NCBI GenBank assembly: GCA_029068555.1
Contig: JAIECJ010000072.1
Span: 1 to 54,231, forward strand
DNA from: Lachnospiraceae bacterium
Lineage (GTDB): Bacteria > Bacillota > Clostridia > Lachnospirales > Lachnospiraceae
Length of the DNA stretch: 54,231 bases
Direction of reading: 5' to 3'
In this document: positions 44,575 to 54,219 of the stretch, one piece after another
How the letters are laid out: each line of letters begins with the position of its first letter
Position numbering within the stretch: position 1 is the stretch's first letter
Notes under the pieces: model-generated
What the model saw: the letters and a program-made list of their open reading frames with translations, nothing else
What the model was told of the DNA's origin: nothing
The model's database searches: none
Program-made: the position numbers and the translations under genes

Positions 44575-45834
44575 ATGAACAATAAAAGACAAGGAAAGCC
44601 AGAGCTTTTGGTTCCGGCGAGCAGTCTGGAAGTTTTAAAGACGGCGGTTATATTTGGAGCGGATGCCGTATACATCGGCGGCGAGGCATTTGGACTGCGC
44701 GCCAAGGCAAAAAACTTTTCTAGTCAGGAGATGGCGGAGGGAATCCGTTTTGCGCATGCGCATGGCGTAAAAGTGTATGTGACGGCAAATATACTTGCGC
44801 ATAACGACGACCTTGATGGCGCTAGAAAGTATTTCGGGGAACTAAGGGAGATAAAGCCTGACGCGCTGATTATATCGGATCCCGGAATGTTTATGATTGC
44901 GAAAGAGGTCTGTCCCGAAATAGATATCCACATATCAACACAGGCAAACAACACAAATTACCAGACATACCGTTTCTGGTGGCAGCAGGGCGCGCGCCGT
45001 GTCGTTTCGGCGAGGGAGCTTTCGCTGGCAGAAATCAGGCAGATTCGAGACAATATACCAGAGGCGATGGAAATCGAGAGTTTTATACACGGCGCAATGT
45101 GCATTTCTTATTCTGGCAGATGCCTGTTGTCAAATTACTTTACAGGACGGGATGCCAATCAGGGTGCGTGTACGCATCCCTGCCGCTGGAAGTATGCGGT
45201 GGTTGAGGAGACGCGCCCGGGGGAATACCTGCCGGTGTATGAGAACGAGCGTGGAACCTACATTTTTAATTCTAAAGATTTGTGCATGATTGAGTATATT
45301 CCTGAGATTGTTCGTGCGGGAATAGACAGTCTGAAGATAGAGGGGCGCATGAAAACGGCGCTCTATGTGGCGTGTGTGGCGCGCACTTACAGAAAGGCGA
45401 TTGACGATTACTTTGCGTCGGAGGAAAAATATCGTCAAAATATGGACTGGTACAGAGCAGAGATTGCAAAATGTACGTACCGTCAGTTTACGACCGGATT
45501 TTATTTTGGAAAGCCAGATGAAAATACGCAGATTTACGACAGCAATACGTATGTCAACGAATATGTATACCTAGGCATCGTAGCGTCTGTGGATGGACGC
45601 GGGTATGCGAAGTTTGAGCAGAAAAACAAATTCTGTGTGGGTGATACCATAGAGATTATGAAGCCGGACGGCAGCAATATCATCACAAAGGTGCTTTCCA
45701 TGTACAATGAAGATGGAGAGAAGGTGGAGAGCTGCCCGCATTCGAGACAGGTATTATATGTGGAGCTTGCATATAAGCCGGAGCCTTATGATATCATGCG
45801 TGTTGAGACAGCAAAGCCACAAGCTGTGGGATAG
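44575..45834 (+). CDS. trhP: U32-family tRNA hydroxylation protein TrhP-like
   Basis: 419 aa. PELLVPASSLEVLKTAV, DAVYIGGEAFGLRA and the cysteine-bearing core FIHGAMCISYSGRCLLSNY (near 176) with QGACTHPCRW are typical of U32 peptidase-like proteins that bind prephenate and perform tRNA U34 hydroxylation. Together with trmR upstream it should give 5-methoxyuridine in tRNA. Bacillus has two such proteins (YrrN, YrrO); here there is one longer chain, resembling the YrrO type. GGAGGAG precedes ATG 44575. Confidence 0.88.
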   Translation: MNNKRQGKPELLVPASSLEVLKTAVIFGADAVYIGGEAFGLRAKAKNFSSQEMAEGIRFAHAHGVKVYVTANILAHNDDLDGARKYFGELREIKPDALIISDPGMFMIAKEVCPEIDIHISTQANNTNYQTYRFWWQQGARRVVSARELSLAEIRQIRDNIPEAMEIESFIHGAMCISYSGRCLLSNYFTGRDANQGACTHPCRWKYAVVEETRPGEYLPVYENERGTYIFNSKDLCMIEYIPEIVRAGIDSLKIEGRMKTALYVACVARTYRKAIDDYFASEEKYRQNMDWYRAEIAKCTYRQFTTGFYFGKPDENTQIYDSNTYVNEYVYLGIVASVDGRGYAKFEQKNKFCVGDTIEIMKPDGSNIITKVLSMYNEDGEKVESCPHSRQVLYVELAYKPEPYDIMRVETAKPQAVG

Positions 45835-46120
45835 TCGTAACAGTCTGTTTTTTGTTTTCCTTACAGGCATCAATCCATGCAGAACCATTTGGGCTCTTGG
45901 GAAGTTATGCGTGGTGTAAATTAACGAAAAACAGGCTGCAACGAAAAATTGAACTATGCAAAATGCAGAAAAGAGAAAAAACATTGGAAATTTTACAAGA
46001 AAGCCTTGATTTTTTGCCGCGGATGTATTATCGTATAAAAAGTAAAAGAAATCAGTCAGCGCTGATTCTTTGATAGAATTTAAATTCAAAACTTTATATC
46101 ATGATATCGTGAACAAAGGT
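45835..46120 (+). other. Intergenic stretch with a 73-codon open frame of uncertain meaning
   Basis: After trhP a frame stays open from at least 45852 to 46073. It reads a lysine/arginine-rich peptide (WCKLTKNRLQRKIELCK, then KREKTLEILQESLDFLPR). It has no ribosome site and starts only with TTG, so it is probably a gene remnant or chance frame. No other gene is seen before the terminator at 46121. Confidence 0.3.
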
Positions 46121-46164
46121 GTTCCAAAGAAGAATAATCTCTTTTTTTTGGAACTCTTTTTTTA
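46121..46164 (+). terminator. Rho-independent terminator upstream of glnN
   Basis: GTTCCAAAGAAGA (46121-46133) pairs with TCTTT...TTGGAAC (46140-46154), followed by TCTTTTTTTA. It terminates the trmR-trhP unit, and its 3' arm overlaps the putative -35 of the glnN promoter. Confidence 0.7.
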
Positions 46165-46188
46165 TACAATATAATATACTATATTGTA
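46148..46188 (+). promoter_or_regulatory. Putative glnN promoter with overlapping palindrome
   Basis: TTGGAA (46148-46153), a 16-base spacer and TATAAT (46170-46175) form a good vegetative promoter. The -10 lies inside a perfect 9-bp palindrome, TACAATATA (46165-46173) and TATATTGTA (46180-46188), separated by six bases, which could be a repressor operator. It does not fit the GlnR consensus I know. Confidence 0.5.
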
Positions 46189-46266
46189 CAAAACATGCGC
46201 CATATCATACAAAAGCATCATTATGAATCATTTACCGTGATTTTAATAGAAAGTGAGGAAATCAAT

Positions 46267-48378
46267 ATGAGCGAAGCATTAAACGTGGAAAAAATCTTTG
46301 GGGAGAAAGTCTTTACGCTTGAGAAGATGAAGGAAAGACTGACAAGAAAAGTATTTCTGGAAGTAAAGCGGGTAATGGATCATGGCGGCGAGCTTTCCAT
46401 GACGACTGCGGATGTCGTAGCAAAGGCTATGAAGGACTGGGCTGTCGAAAACGGTGCGACACATTATACACACTGGTTCCAGCCGCTTACGGGCATTACG
46501 GCGGAGAAGCATGATTCCTTTGTGTCCCATCCTGACGCAGAGGGAAAAATGCTGATGGAGTTCTCAGGCAAAGAGCTGATTAAGGGTGAGCCAGATGCTT
46601 CCTCATTTCCGTCAGGTGGTCTTCGCGCTACTTTTGAGGCGAGGGGATATACGGCATGGGATATCACATCACCTGCATTTTTAAAAGAATCCGGATGCGG
46701 AGTTACACTCTGTATTCCGACTGCATTCTGCTCATACACAGGTGAAGCGCTAGACAAAAAGACACCGCTTTTGCGCTCGATGGAGGCGCTGAGCGAGCAG
46801 GCGCTTCGTATCGTAAAGCTTTTTGGCAACAAAGGCGCTACAAAAGTTACCGCATCTGTAGGACCTGAGCAGGAGTATTTCCTTGTAGATAAAGATCTTT
46901 ATATGCAGAGAAAGGATTTGATGTTTGCCGGACGCACACTTTTTGGCGCGCCTGCTCCGAAGGGACAGGAGATGGAGGATCATTACTTTGGTGTCATTAA
47001 AGAGCGTGTCGGTGCATACATGAAAGATTTGAACGAGGAGCTTTGGAAGCTGGGTGTTACAGCGAAGACACAGCATAACGAAGTTGCTCCGGCGCAGCAT
47101 GAGCTTGCCCCGATTTACGAGACGGCAAATATTGCGGTCGACCACAACCAGCTGGTAATGGAAGCTATGAAGCGTGTTGCTTACAAACATGATTTGAGAT
47201 GTCTGCTTCACGAGAAGCCCTATGCGGGAGTTAACGGCTCTGGCAAGCACAATAACTGGTCTATCACGACAGATAACGGCGAAAATCTTCTTGATCCGGG
47301 TGATACGCCAAACAAAAATATCCAGTTTCTGCTGGTACTTGCCTGCATTATGAGGGCAGTGGACATTCATGCAGATTTGCTTCGCCAGTCTGCTTCCGAT
47401 GTGGGAAATGATCACAGACTTGGTGCGAACGAGGCGCCGCCGGCAATTATCTCTATCTTCCTCGGTGACCAGCTTGAGGATGTTGTGCGGCAGCTTGTGG
47501 AGACAGGGGATGCAGCAAAGGTAAAACAGGGTGGAAAGCTTGAGACGGGTGTATCAACGCTTCCTGATTTTGAGAAGGATGCCACAGACAGAAACAGAAC
47601 TTCACCGTTTGCCTTTACAGGAAACAAGTTTGAGTTCCGTATGGTTGGATCGGCGGATTCAATTGCCAGCCCCAATACAACATTGAATGCGATTGTTGCC
47701 GAGGCATTTTGCGAGGCGGCAGACAGACTTGAGAAAGCCGCGGATTTTGACTTGGAGGTTCATGATATCATCAAGGAATATATGACAAAGCATCAGAGAA
47801 TCGTATTTAACGGTGATGGTTACTCGGATGAGTGGGTGGTAGAGGCGCAGCGTCGCGGACTGCCCAACATCAAATCCATGATCGAGGCAGCATCTACTAT
47901 CACAACAGACAAGGCTGTTGCTTTGTTTGAGAAGTTTGGCATTTTTACAAGAGTTGAACTGGAGTCCCGCGAGGAGATTATCTACGAGACCTACGCAAAG
48001 ACCATTAATATCGAGGCGCTTACCATGATTGACATGGCTGGTAAGGATATTATTCCGGCAGTCGCTTCTTATGCAGGAGAACTGGCAAATTCGGTTATTG
48101 CTATTAAGGAGGCTGGCGCGACAGCGGAGGCACAGATGGAGATGCTCGAGGAGGTAGACGGACTTCTGGCGGAGGCTAAGAAGGCACTCAACACGCTGAA
48201 AGATGTGGAGGCTGGCGCTTCCAAAATATCCGATGCAAAGAAACTGGCGTTCTACTACAAGGATACTGTAAAAGCGGCAATGGAAGCGCTGCGCGCTCCG
48301 ATTGATAAGCTTGAGATGGTAGTCGACAGCACAATATGGCCGATTCCTACATATGGAGACTTGATGTTTGAAGTATAG
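46267..48378 (+). CDS. glnN: Glutamine synthetase type III
   Basis: 703 aa, matching the large GSIII class (about 700 aa; GSI is near 450). [54 protein letters not shown] and [20 protein letters not shown] are GSIII-specific stretches that build the metal, glutamate and ATP sites. It condenses ammonia and glutamate with ATP hydrolysis and is the main ammonium-assimilation enzyme in many anaerobes. ATG 46267 is chosen with a GTGAGGA site upstream; the frame is open from 46195 but that extension lacks a site. A weak hairpin follows at 48406-48436. Confidence 0.95.
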   Translation: MSEALNVEKIFGEKVFTLEKMKERLTRKVFLEVKRVMDHGGELSMTTADVVAKAMKDWAVENGATHYTHWFQPLTGITAEKHDSFVSHPDAEGKMLMEFSGKELIKGEPDASSFPSGGLRATFEARGYTAWDITSPAFLKESGCGVTLCIPTAFCSYTGEALDKKTPLLRSMEALSEQALRIVKLFGNKGATKVTASVGPEQEYFLVDKDLYMQRKDLMFAGRTLFGAPAPKGQEMEDHYFGVIKERVGAYMKDLNEELWKLGVTAKTQHNEVAPAQHELAPIYETANIAVDHNQLVMEAMKRVAYKHDLRCLLHEKPYAGVNGSGKHNNWSITTDNGENLLDPGDTPNKNIQFLLVLACIMRAVDIHADLLRQSASDVGNDHRLGANEAPPAIISIFLGDQLEDVVRQLVETGDAAKVKQGGKLETGVSTLPDFEKDATDRNRTSPFAFTGNKFEFRMVGSADSIASPNTTLNAIVAEAFCEAADRLEKAADFDLEVHDIIKEYMTKHQRIVFNGDGYSDEWVVEAQRRGLPNIKSMIEAASTITTDKAVALFEKFGIFTRVELESREEIIYETYAKTINIEALTMIDMAGKDIIPAVASYAGELANSVIAIKEAGATAEAQMEMLEEVDGLLAEAKKALNTLKDVEAGASKISDAKKLAFYYKDTVKAAMEALRAPIDKLEMVVDSTIWPIPTYGDLMFEV

Positions 48379-48405
48379 ATTGAAGTATAGAAATAAGAAA
48401 GTAAT

Positions 48406-48436
48406 GAAAGGCGGACCGTTTTCGGGTTCGCCTTTC
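48406..48436 (+). terminator. Hairpin after glnN, weak terminator
   Basis: GAAAGGCGGACC (48406-48417) pairs with GGTTCGCCTTTC (48425-48436). The stem is strong but only GTGT follows, not a T-tract, so termination efficiency is doubtful. Confidence 0.45.
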
Positions 48437-48557
48437 GTGTCAGCAGCATGTACGGAAACTGCATTTTTACATGGCTTGTTGATATAGTGAAACTGTGATA
48501 GAATAAAATATAAAAGTCAGGTCATGCCTGAAATACGAGGAAGGAGAGACATATATA

Positions 48558-49643
48558 ATGAGTGAACCCGAAATTTTGCTTGAGGAGTGGTCTCCGGTTT
48601 GCAATATTCATGCTTTTGTGGAGAAGACGGACACTTGCTGCTACTTTTATTTATGGATCAATCCAGGAGCTGAAAATACTGCAGTGAAGAGCTGCTGGAT
48701 TTGCAACACTGCTGCGGCGCCAAAGGAACTTGATGTGGAAGCGATGAAACAGGGGATGGCGCCTGCCATGCCGGAAGCGTTTGTGCTGCATGATTTGAAG
48801 GGAATGGAGCTGGATGCGGAGAATTTGCGGATTGTGTGGTTTGAGGAGGGAAATGCGGCGGCACTGCTTTTGGAAGATGAGATTATATGTGTGATTCCTT
48901 GTTGGAGCGGGTTTGAGGGATTTCATGGTTACTCCAGATATGCAAAGGGTGTGACGCCCTGTGCATGGGGACTGGCAGATGCATCGGAGAAAATGGGGGA
49001 ACGGGTGGAGCGCAGCCGGGATTTCTGGGACTGGTTTGAATTTGAGCCGGATTACTGGAAAATCACGCAGAAGATGCACATGGATGCCCTCGAAAAGTTT
49101 TTCGGGCGCTGTGAGAATTATTATGCGATAGACGGCGAACAGTTCCCGCCGAAAGCATTAATCAGGGGCACGAGGGACGGCGTGATTTATGGCATTACAG
49201 CAGGTGTCAGCCTGATTCCGATGCCGGGTATCGAGCTTTATGATCCCGATGAATATTGGGAGGATCGTAGAATGGAGCTTGGATTTGCTGTTACAGCAGG
49301 GCATGAAGATCTGTGCAGCCAGATGTACGCTTATGTGTCTGCAATGGCAGCATATCCGTGGAAGGAGGACACTTTTCTGGCACATGGGCATACGATTCCA
49401 TACCAGCGGATTGAGGGGTATGCGGCGGTGATCCTTGTCAATCCGAAGATGGTTCCAGGGCTGGAAACACCGGAATATGAACCTTGCAGGGGTGAGCCTG
49501 TCAACTTACTGTGGCTTGTTCCTATTACTGGTGAGGAGTATCAATTTGCGCAGGAGCATGATATTGATGAGACGCTGCGTCATGTTGGCGGCGATATTAC
49601 AAAAATACACATCTTTGACGGAATGCATAAGTTTATCATATAA
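48558..49643 (+). CDS. Suppressor-of-fused (SUFU)-domain protein
   Basis: 361 aa, soluble. The N-terminal 180 residues are Trp/Glu-rich with a cysteine cluster (SCWICNTAAAP) and are not recognised. The C-terminal half resembles the SUFU domain: VIYGITAGVSLIPMPGIE, RMELGFAVTAG, EDTFLAHGHTIPY and NLLWLVPITGEEYQFAQEHD. Bacterial SUFU proteins are frequently predicted immunity proteins against polymorphic toxins, but no toxin gene is adjacent. GGAAGGAGAG precedes ATG. The real function is unknown. Confidence 0.75.
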   Translation: MSEPEILLEEWSPVCNIHAFVEKTDTCCYFYLWINPGAENTAVKSCWICNTAAAPKELDVEAMKQGMAPAMPEAFVLHDLKGMELDAENLRIVWFEEGNAAALLLEDEIICVIPCWSGFEGFHGYSRYAKGVTPCAWGLADASEKMGERVERSRDFWDWFEFEPDYWKITQKMHMDALEKFFGRCENYYAIDGEQFPPKALIRGTRDGVIYGITAGVSLIPMPGIELYDPDEYWEDRRMELGFAVTAGHEDLCSQMYAYVSAMAAYPWKEDTFLAHGHTIPYQRIEGYAAVILVNPKMVPGLETPEYEPCRGEPVNLLWLVPITGEEYQFAQEHDIDETLRHVGGDITKIHIFDGMHKFII

Positions 49644-49735
49644 TGTCTGAATTAGATGTTTTCTATCATTCAGACAATGCATAAAAGCTGATAAAAATAG
49701 GATTGGAATGATAGTGGAATGACGGAGGAGAAATC

Positions 49736-50512
49736 GTGCATATTGTAATAAAGCTGTTTGTATGTTTTATCGCCGGCATGGGAGCCGGACTTGGAACCGG
49801 ATTTGCCGGAATGAGTGCGGCAGCAGTGATTAGCCCGATGCTGATAACGTTTTTGGATCTGCCTGCATATGAAGCTGTTGGAATTGCCCTTGCAAGTGAT
49901 GTGCTGGCGAGCGCGGTCAGCGCCTATACATACGGAAAGAATAAAAATCTGGATATTAAAAATGGTTTGGTCATGATGATATCGGTTCTGATATTTACGC
50001 TGGCCGGAAGCTTTGCGGCAAGCAAGGTGCCGAACGCGACAATGGGCAGTTTTTCGACAGTTATGACGCTTTTGGTCGGCATCAAGTTCATTGTCCGTCC
50101 GGTTATGACAACAAAGGAGAAGATGGCAGCTGTCAGTCCGCGGCAGCGTTTTGTCCAGTCAGTGATTAGCGGTATGGCAGTGGGATTTATCTGTGGATTT
50201 ATCGGTGCAGGCGGTGGAATGATGATGCTTTTGATTTTGACAAGCGTGCTTGGTTATGAGCTGAAAACAGCAGTGGGCACAAGCGTCTTCATTATGACGT
50301 TTACTGCATTGACAGGGGCTGGAAGCCATTTTGTGATAGGGGGTATGCCCGAAATGCTGCCGTTGATTCTGTGTATTGCATTTACTCTTTTGTGGGCGCG
50401 CATTGCTGCACGATTTGCGAACAAGGCAAGCGCTGCAACGCTTAACCGTGCCACGGGAGTTGTGCTGGCAGCTTTGGGAGCTGCGATCTTTGCGGTGAAT
50501 ATTTTTGTTTAA
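49736..50512 (+). CDS. TauE/SafE-family permease
   Basis: 258 aa with about seven to eight hydrophobic segments in two halves, each containing a conserved repeat: GAGLGTGFAGMSAAAVISP near 16-34 and FICGFIGAGGGMMMLLIL near 143-160. This is the TauE/SafE (sulfite or organosulfonate exporter) fold. The start is GTG 49736 with GGAGGAG. The substrate is unknown. It ends before a strong terminator. Confidence 0.9.
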   Translation: MHIVIKLFVCFIAGMGAGLGTGFAGMSAAAVISPMLITFLDLPAYEAVGIALASDVLASAVSAYTYGKNKNLDIKNGLVMMISVLIFTLAGSFAASKVPNATMGSFSTVMTLLVGIKFIVRPVMTTKEKMAAVSPRQRFVQSVISGMAVGFICGFIGAGGGMMMLLILTSVLGYELKTAVGTSVFIMTFTALTGAGSHFVIGGMPEMLPLILCIAFTLLWARIAARFANKASAATLNRATGVVLAALGAAIFAVNIFV

Positions 50513-50523
50513 ATAATGACGGT

Positions 50524-50566
50524 AAAAACCTGCATTGCCAGTGGACATGAGCAATGCAGGTTTTTT
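50524..50566 (+). terminator. Rho-independent terminator after the TauE/SafE gene
   Basis: AAAAACCTGCATTGC (50524-50538) pairs with GCAATGCAGGTTTTTT (50551-50566), a strong stem with a T run. It separates the permease from the PerR-rubrerythrin unit. Confidence 0.88.
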
Positions 50567-50646
50567 GATGCAAAAATGCTGCAATATTTATTTATAATGG
50601 TACTACTGAGATACTTTTTGGGCTCGGCTTCTTTTTCAATTTTCTG

Positions 50647-50694
50647 TTGACAAAGAATTTCGGACAGATATAATAAGAATTAGAATAATTCTAT
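50647..50694 (+). promoter_or_regulatory. SigA-type promoter with PerR-box-like operator
   Basis: TTGACA (50647-50652), a 16-base spacer and TATAAT (50669-50674) are consensus. TTAGAATAATTCTAT (50680-50694) overlaps the expected transcription start and matches the Per box TTATAATNATTATAA at 12 or more positions. This implies autoregulation of the PerR gene and co-regulation of rubrerythrin. Confidence 0.75.
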
Positions 50695-50729
50695 TTTTAT
50701 CATTTTTTTATCATTTAGAGAGGAACGTT

Positions 50730-51113
50730 ATGACCAAAAATGCTGAACAAATTTTAGCGATTGTGAACGATTCTAAAGAGCACTTATCTGCTGAACAGAT
50801 TTTTCTGTGTTTAAAGGAGACGCACAAAGGTGTCGCACTGGCTACCGTGTACAATAATTTATCCTTTTTGTGCAAGGAGGGGCTCATCAGGAAAATTTCT
50901 GTTGAGGGGTGTCCCGACCGTTATGACAAGGTCAACCGGCATGACCACCTTGTGTGCAGACGCTGTGGGAAATTATCGGATGTCCAGCTGGAGGATTTGA
51001 CAGATATGCTGCAAAAGCAGGTGAAGGTTCCGGTGCTTTCCTACGATTTGAAGATGAACTATCTGTGCGAGGAATGTTTAAAAATAGAAAATTTAAAAGA
51101 AAAGTTTATATAA
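50730..51113 (+). CDS. perR: Fur-family peroxide regulator (PerR-like)
   Basis: 127 aa. The winged-helix has [13 protein letters not shown] near 35-47, metal-sensing residues lie at H32, D63 and D66 (DRYD), H71 and H73, and two CxxC pairs (C76/C79, C113/C116) hold the structural zinc. This matches PerR rather than Fur or Zur in spacing. It sits under a Per-box promoter and 11 bases ahead of rubrerythrin, the classical clostridial peroxide-defence pair. PerR should repress both genes until oxidised. Confidence 0.88.
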   Translation: MTKNAEQILAIVNDSKEHLSAEQIFLCLKETHKGVALATVYNNLSFLCKEGLIRKISVEGCPDRYDKVNRHDHLVCRRCGKLSDVQLEDLTDMLQKQVKVPVLSYDLKMNYLCEECLKIENLKEKFI

Positions 51114-51124
51114 GGAGAGGCATT

Positions 51125-51667
51125 ATGAAAACAAACAAATATGCGGGAACGCAGACAGAGAAGAATCTTGAGGCGGCATTTGCCGGAGAATCACAGGCGA
51201 GGAACAAGTATACCTACTTTGCATCGGTTGCCAAAAAAGAGGGCATGGAGCAGATATCATCCCTGTTTCTCAAAACAGCCGACAATGAGAAGGAACATGC
51301 CAAAATGTGGTTCAAGGAATTGAACGGAATCGGGAACACTGCGGAGAATCTCAGTGCGGCTGCTGACGGGGAAAACCACGAGTGGACGGACATGTATGAA
51401 GAGTTTGCAAAGACTGCTGAGACAGAGGGCTTCCCGGAGCTGGCAGCAAAATTCCGTATGGTTGGGGCAATCGAGAAGCATCACGAGGAACGTTACCGTG
51501 CACTTTTGAAGAATATTGAAACGGCATCCGTATTTGAAAAGAGCGAGGTCAAGGTATGGGAGTGCCGCAACTGCGGACACATTGTCGTGGGGACAAAAGC
51601 GCCGGAAATCTGCCCTGTATGTAACCATCCGCAGAGTTATTTCGAAATCAGCGCAGAGAATTACTAA
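51125..51667 (+). CDS. rbr: Rubrerythrin
   Basis: 180 aa. The ferritin-like N-terminal domain has GESQARNKY near 21 and [10 protein letters not shown] near 54 with diiron Glu/His ligands, EKHHEERY near 121 completes the site, and the C-terminal rubredoxin domain has CRNCG and CPVCNH. It reduces hydrogen peroxide in anaerobes. ATG 51125 with AAGGAGAG is the natural start; an upstream in-frame extension overlaps perR and is spurious. It is co-transcribed with perR. Confidence 0.95.
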   Translation: MKTNKYAGTQTEKNLEAAFAGESQARNKYTYFASVAKKEGMEQISSLFLKTADNEKEHAKMWFKELNGIGNTAENLSAAADGENHEWTDMYEEFAKTAETEGFPELAAKFRMVGAIEKHHEERYRALLKNIETASVFEKSEVKVWECRNCGHIVVGTKAPEICPVCNHPQSYFEISAENY

Positions 51668-51768
51668 TATTTCTGGCAGAAGCCCGTTTCCTATAACTGC
51701 CGGCACAGATGCGCTTTCGCGCATTGCAATATTTATAAAGAATATCTATATGCAAAGGATAATGCGCA

Positions 51769-53223
51769 ATGAAAATCAGAAAAAAATCATACAATACAGC
51801 ACTTGACTCTGTTTCAAGACTTGCAGAAATGGAGTATATGCCGCAGTATCAGGAGCTGAATGACATTCATCAGCGTCTGATAAGGGGACGCAGGGAGTTT
51901 GAGCAGGTCGCGACAAAGACGATGGATGCAGTTATCCACATGAGTGCCATGGATCTGACGTTAGAAACCAACGCTGAGGCTATAGAGCAGATTAATGCTT
52001 CGATGGGAGTGGCGGTTGACGGTATCAGCGGGTCAGCGGGTTCCACGGCAGAGATTGCATCTGATGTCTCAAAGGCACAAGAAAATTTGACCACTACCAT
52101 CATCGAGGTCTCTGACGAATCGGGCAGAATCATGGAGGATATCCGCAGCTGTGAAAGTGAACTTACGTCTATCACAGGTCTGTCCGCTTCTGCGATCTCC
52201 AATGCGCAGGGAATGAAGGCGGACATTAATGGATTAATTGATACAATCCGTGACATGACGGAAGCCATTGCCGCGATTAATTCCATCTCTGCCCAGACAA
52301 ACCTTCTGGCGCTGAATGCTTCCATAGAAGCTGCGCGCGCCGGGGATGCCGGCAGGGGGTTCTCGGTTGTGGCGGAAGAAATCCGCAGTCTTGCGGAGGA
52401 GGCAAAATCGCTGACGGGACGCATGGGGGCGTTTGTAGCCAACATTCAGGAGGCTTCCCGTAAGAGTTCCGACAGCGTGGACACCACTGTTGCCGAATTG
52501 GAACATATCAATGAGAATATTCAGAATGTGTGGAAGCTTACCGGACAAAACCGCAAGGGCATGGATCACATTGCCGATTCCGTATCTTCACTGGCTGCCG
52601 TCAGCGAGGAAATCAGCAGTTCCATGCATGAGCTGGACAATCAGATGCAGCACATTAACGAGGAGTGTCTCGAGCTGCGGGGCAGCATGGATTCCCTGGC
52701 GGTATCGAGCAGATCGATTGCAGATCTTGCAGCGCCTTCAAAAATGATTGAAAAGCACCTTGAGGAATCGACCCAGATAATGGGTGCCATGGTGCAGGAT
52801 GCATTCTACATGCTGGATAATCGGGTTCTGCTCAATTGTCTGAACAGCGCGGTGGACGCACACCGCAACTGGCTGAACACACTGAAGGAAATGGCGCAGA
52901 CAGGTACATTAAAGGTTTTGCAGACCGACTGCACCAAGTGCGGGCTTGGTCATTTTTACTATGCTTTTAAACCAGTCAACCCTCAGATAATTGATATTTG
53001 GAATGGCCTTGAGGCAAAGCATAAAACATTCCATTCGTATGGAACGGAGATGATTGGCGCTATCCAGACCGGACGCAGCGACGAGCTGCAGCACATTTAC
53101 GAGAAAGCGGAGGATTGTTCCAAGGAGTTAATTGCTGATTTTCAGTCAATGATTCGCATTATTGAATCCCTGACCAAAGGCGGTATCCGTATTTTTGAGC
53201 AGGAAGGAACAGTACAGAGGTAG
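51769..53223 (+). CDS. Soluble methyl-accepting chemotaxis protein with CZB domain
   Basis: 484 aa with no transmembrane segment. Residues about 60-330 are a coiled-coil signalling domain with the hairpin tip [21 protein letters not shown] near 180 and [13 protein letters not shown]. Residues about 345-480 form a CZB (chemoreceptor zinc-binding) domain: [18 protein letters not shown] and KHKTFHSYG supply the 3-His/1-Cys zinc site. CZB receptors sense zinc or HOCl/redox state in the cytoplasm. This implies a chemotactic organism and fits the adjacent redox genes. Confidence 0.92.
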   Translation: MKIRKKSYNTALDSVSRLAEMEYMPQYQELNDIHQRLIRGRREFEQVATKTMDAVIHMSAMDLTLETNAEAIEQINASMGVAVDGISGSAGSTAEIASDVSKAQENLTTTIIEVSDESGRIMEDIRSCESELTSITGLSASAISNAQGMKADINGLIDTIRDMTEAIAAINSISAQTNLLALNASIEAARAGDAGRGFSVVAEEIRSLAEEAKSLTGRMGAFVANIQEASRKSSDSVDTTVAELEHINENIQNVWKLTGQNRKGMDHIADSVSSLAAVSEEISSSMHELDNQMQHINEECLELRGSMDSLAVSSRSIADLAAPSKMIEKHLEESTQIMGAMVQDAFYMLDNRVLLNCLNSAVDAHRNWLNTLKEMAQTGTLKVLQTDCTKCGLGHFYYAFKPVNPQIIDIWNGLEAKHKTFHSYGTEMIGAIQTGRSDELQHIYEKAEDCSKELIADFQSMIRIIESLTKGGIRIFEQEGTVQR

Positions 53224-53401
53224 AGCTGCGTAGGTTTGCTTCAAACACGCTCCAGACAAATACATAGGGCGCACTGCGCCGTGGCACTGGCACAGGGCGG
53301 TGGAGCTTTTTATATGGAAAGCGGCGAGCCGGAATATGAGACGCCAGCCGGAAGAATCTTGTTTCCGGCTACTGTTCGGCAAGAAAAGAGGAGGTATACA
53401 T

Positions 53402-54001
53402 ATGGAACCCAACAAGGAGATCGCAGAGCAGGCACTGCGCGAAGCGGAACAATCCAATCCGGGAGTGTGGGCGGACCATTCCCGTTATGTCGCGCAGGCG
53501 TGTAGAAATATTGCGCAGCGATGTAAACATCTATCTGCGGAGCGGGCTTATGTGCTGGGGCTGCTGCATGATATCGGACGCTATGCAGGTGTGAGCGGGG
53601 AAAAGCATCTGACAGACGGCTACCATTACTGCGCGGAACGCGGCTGGGAAAAAGCAGCGCAGATCTGTATTTCCCACGCGTTTATGATACAGGATATCAA
53701 TACGTCTGTTGCAGCGTTTGACATGAGCGAGGCTGATTATCTGTTTATGAAAGAATTTGTTGCCAAGGCAGTGTATGATGACTATGACCGTCTCGTGCAG
53801 CTTTGTGACGCACTGGCGCTGCCCACGGGATTCTGCATTTTGGAAAAGCGGTTTGTGGATGTGACAATCCGCTATGGGGTGCACGAGGCGACAGTGGACA
53901 GATGGAAGAAAATTCTGGAAATCAAGGCGTATTTTGAAAAGGAGATCGGCTGCTCCATTTACAGCGTACTGCCGGGGGTTGAAGCGAACAGTATTTTGTG
54001 A
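53402..54001 (+). CDS. HD-domain phosphohydrolase family protein
   Basis: 199 aa. H26 (ADHSRYV) and the H56-D57 pair (LLHDIGRY) with a later aspartate (VQLCDALALP) make the HD metal site. Small HD proteins of this type hydrolyse phosphate esters or nucleotides; the substrate is unknown. ATG 53402 has a near-perfect AGGAGGT at 53390-53396; an open frame upstream from 53300 is not credible. It is downstream of the chemoreceptor with 178 bases between. Confidence 0.85.
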   Translation: MEPNKEIAEQALREAEQSNPGVWADHSRYVAQACRNIAQRCKHLSAERAYVLGLLHDIGRYAGVSGEKHLTDGYHYCAERGWEKAAQICISHAFMIQDINTSVAAFDMSEADYLFMKEFVAKAVYDDYDRLVQLCDALALPTGFCILEKRFVDVTIRYGVHEATVDRWKKILEIKAYFEKEIGCSIYSVLPGVEANSIL

Positions 54002-54023
54002 AATGTATTATGAATAGGGACAT

Positions 54024-54057
54024 AGGGGCAGGGAGTGCGCCGATGTTCCTGTTTTTT
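54024..54057 (+). terminator. Probable terminator after the HD gene
   Basis: CAGGGA (54029-54034) can pair with TTCCTG (54046-54051), with one G-U pair, followed by TTTTTT (54052-54057). The short stem makes this moderate. Confidence 0.5.
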
Positions 54058-54129
54058 ATGTAGTGAAGTGTAAAAAATAATCTTGTATTTTCCAATGCTG
54101 AACGATTTGTAAGTGGTAAAAGGTTACTG

Positions 54130-54219
54130 TTCACACCTATGCCAAAGTAGTGGCAATCATGCGCCAAAATGCTTGCCTTTTAGCATTTTGTGTGCAAAAT
54201 CTGTTATAATTCACACCTC
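54130..54219. repeat. Palindromic/direct repeat-rich tail
   Basis: TTCACACCT occurs at 54130-54138 and 54211-54219. Between them CAAAATGCT (54165-54173) and AGCATTTTG (54182-54190) form a 9-bp hairpin. TGTTATAAT may be a -10. No gene is visible in the last 230 bases; the end of the window cuts the region. Confidence 0.4.

Noticed and set aside
46750-47415. 221-codon frame on the minus strand
   Set aside because: It is antisense to the highly conserved glnN core and has no recognisable motif.
50954-51124. N-terminal extension of rubrerythrin
   Set aside because: It overlaps perR in another frame; ATG 51125 has a strong ribosome site and gives the usual family length.
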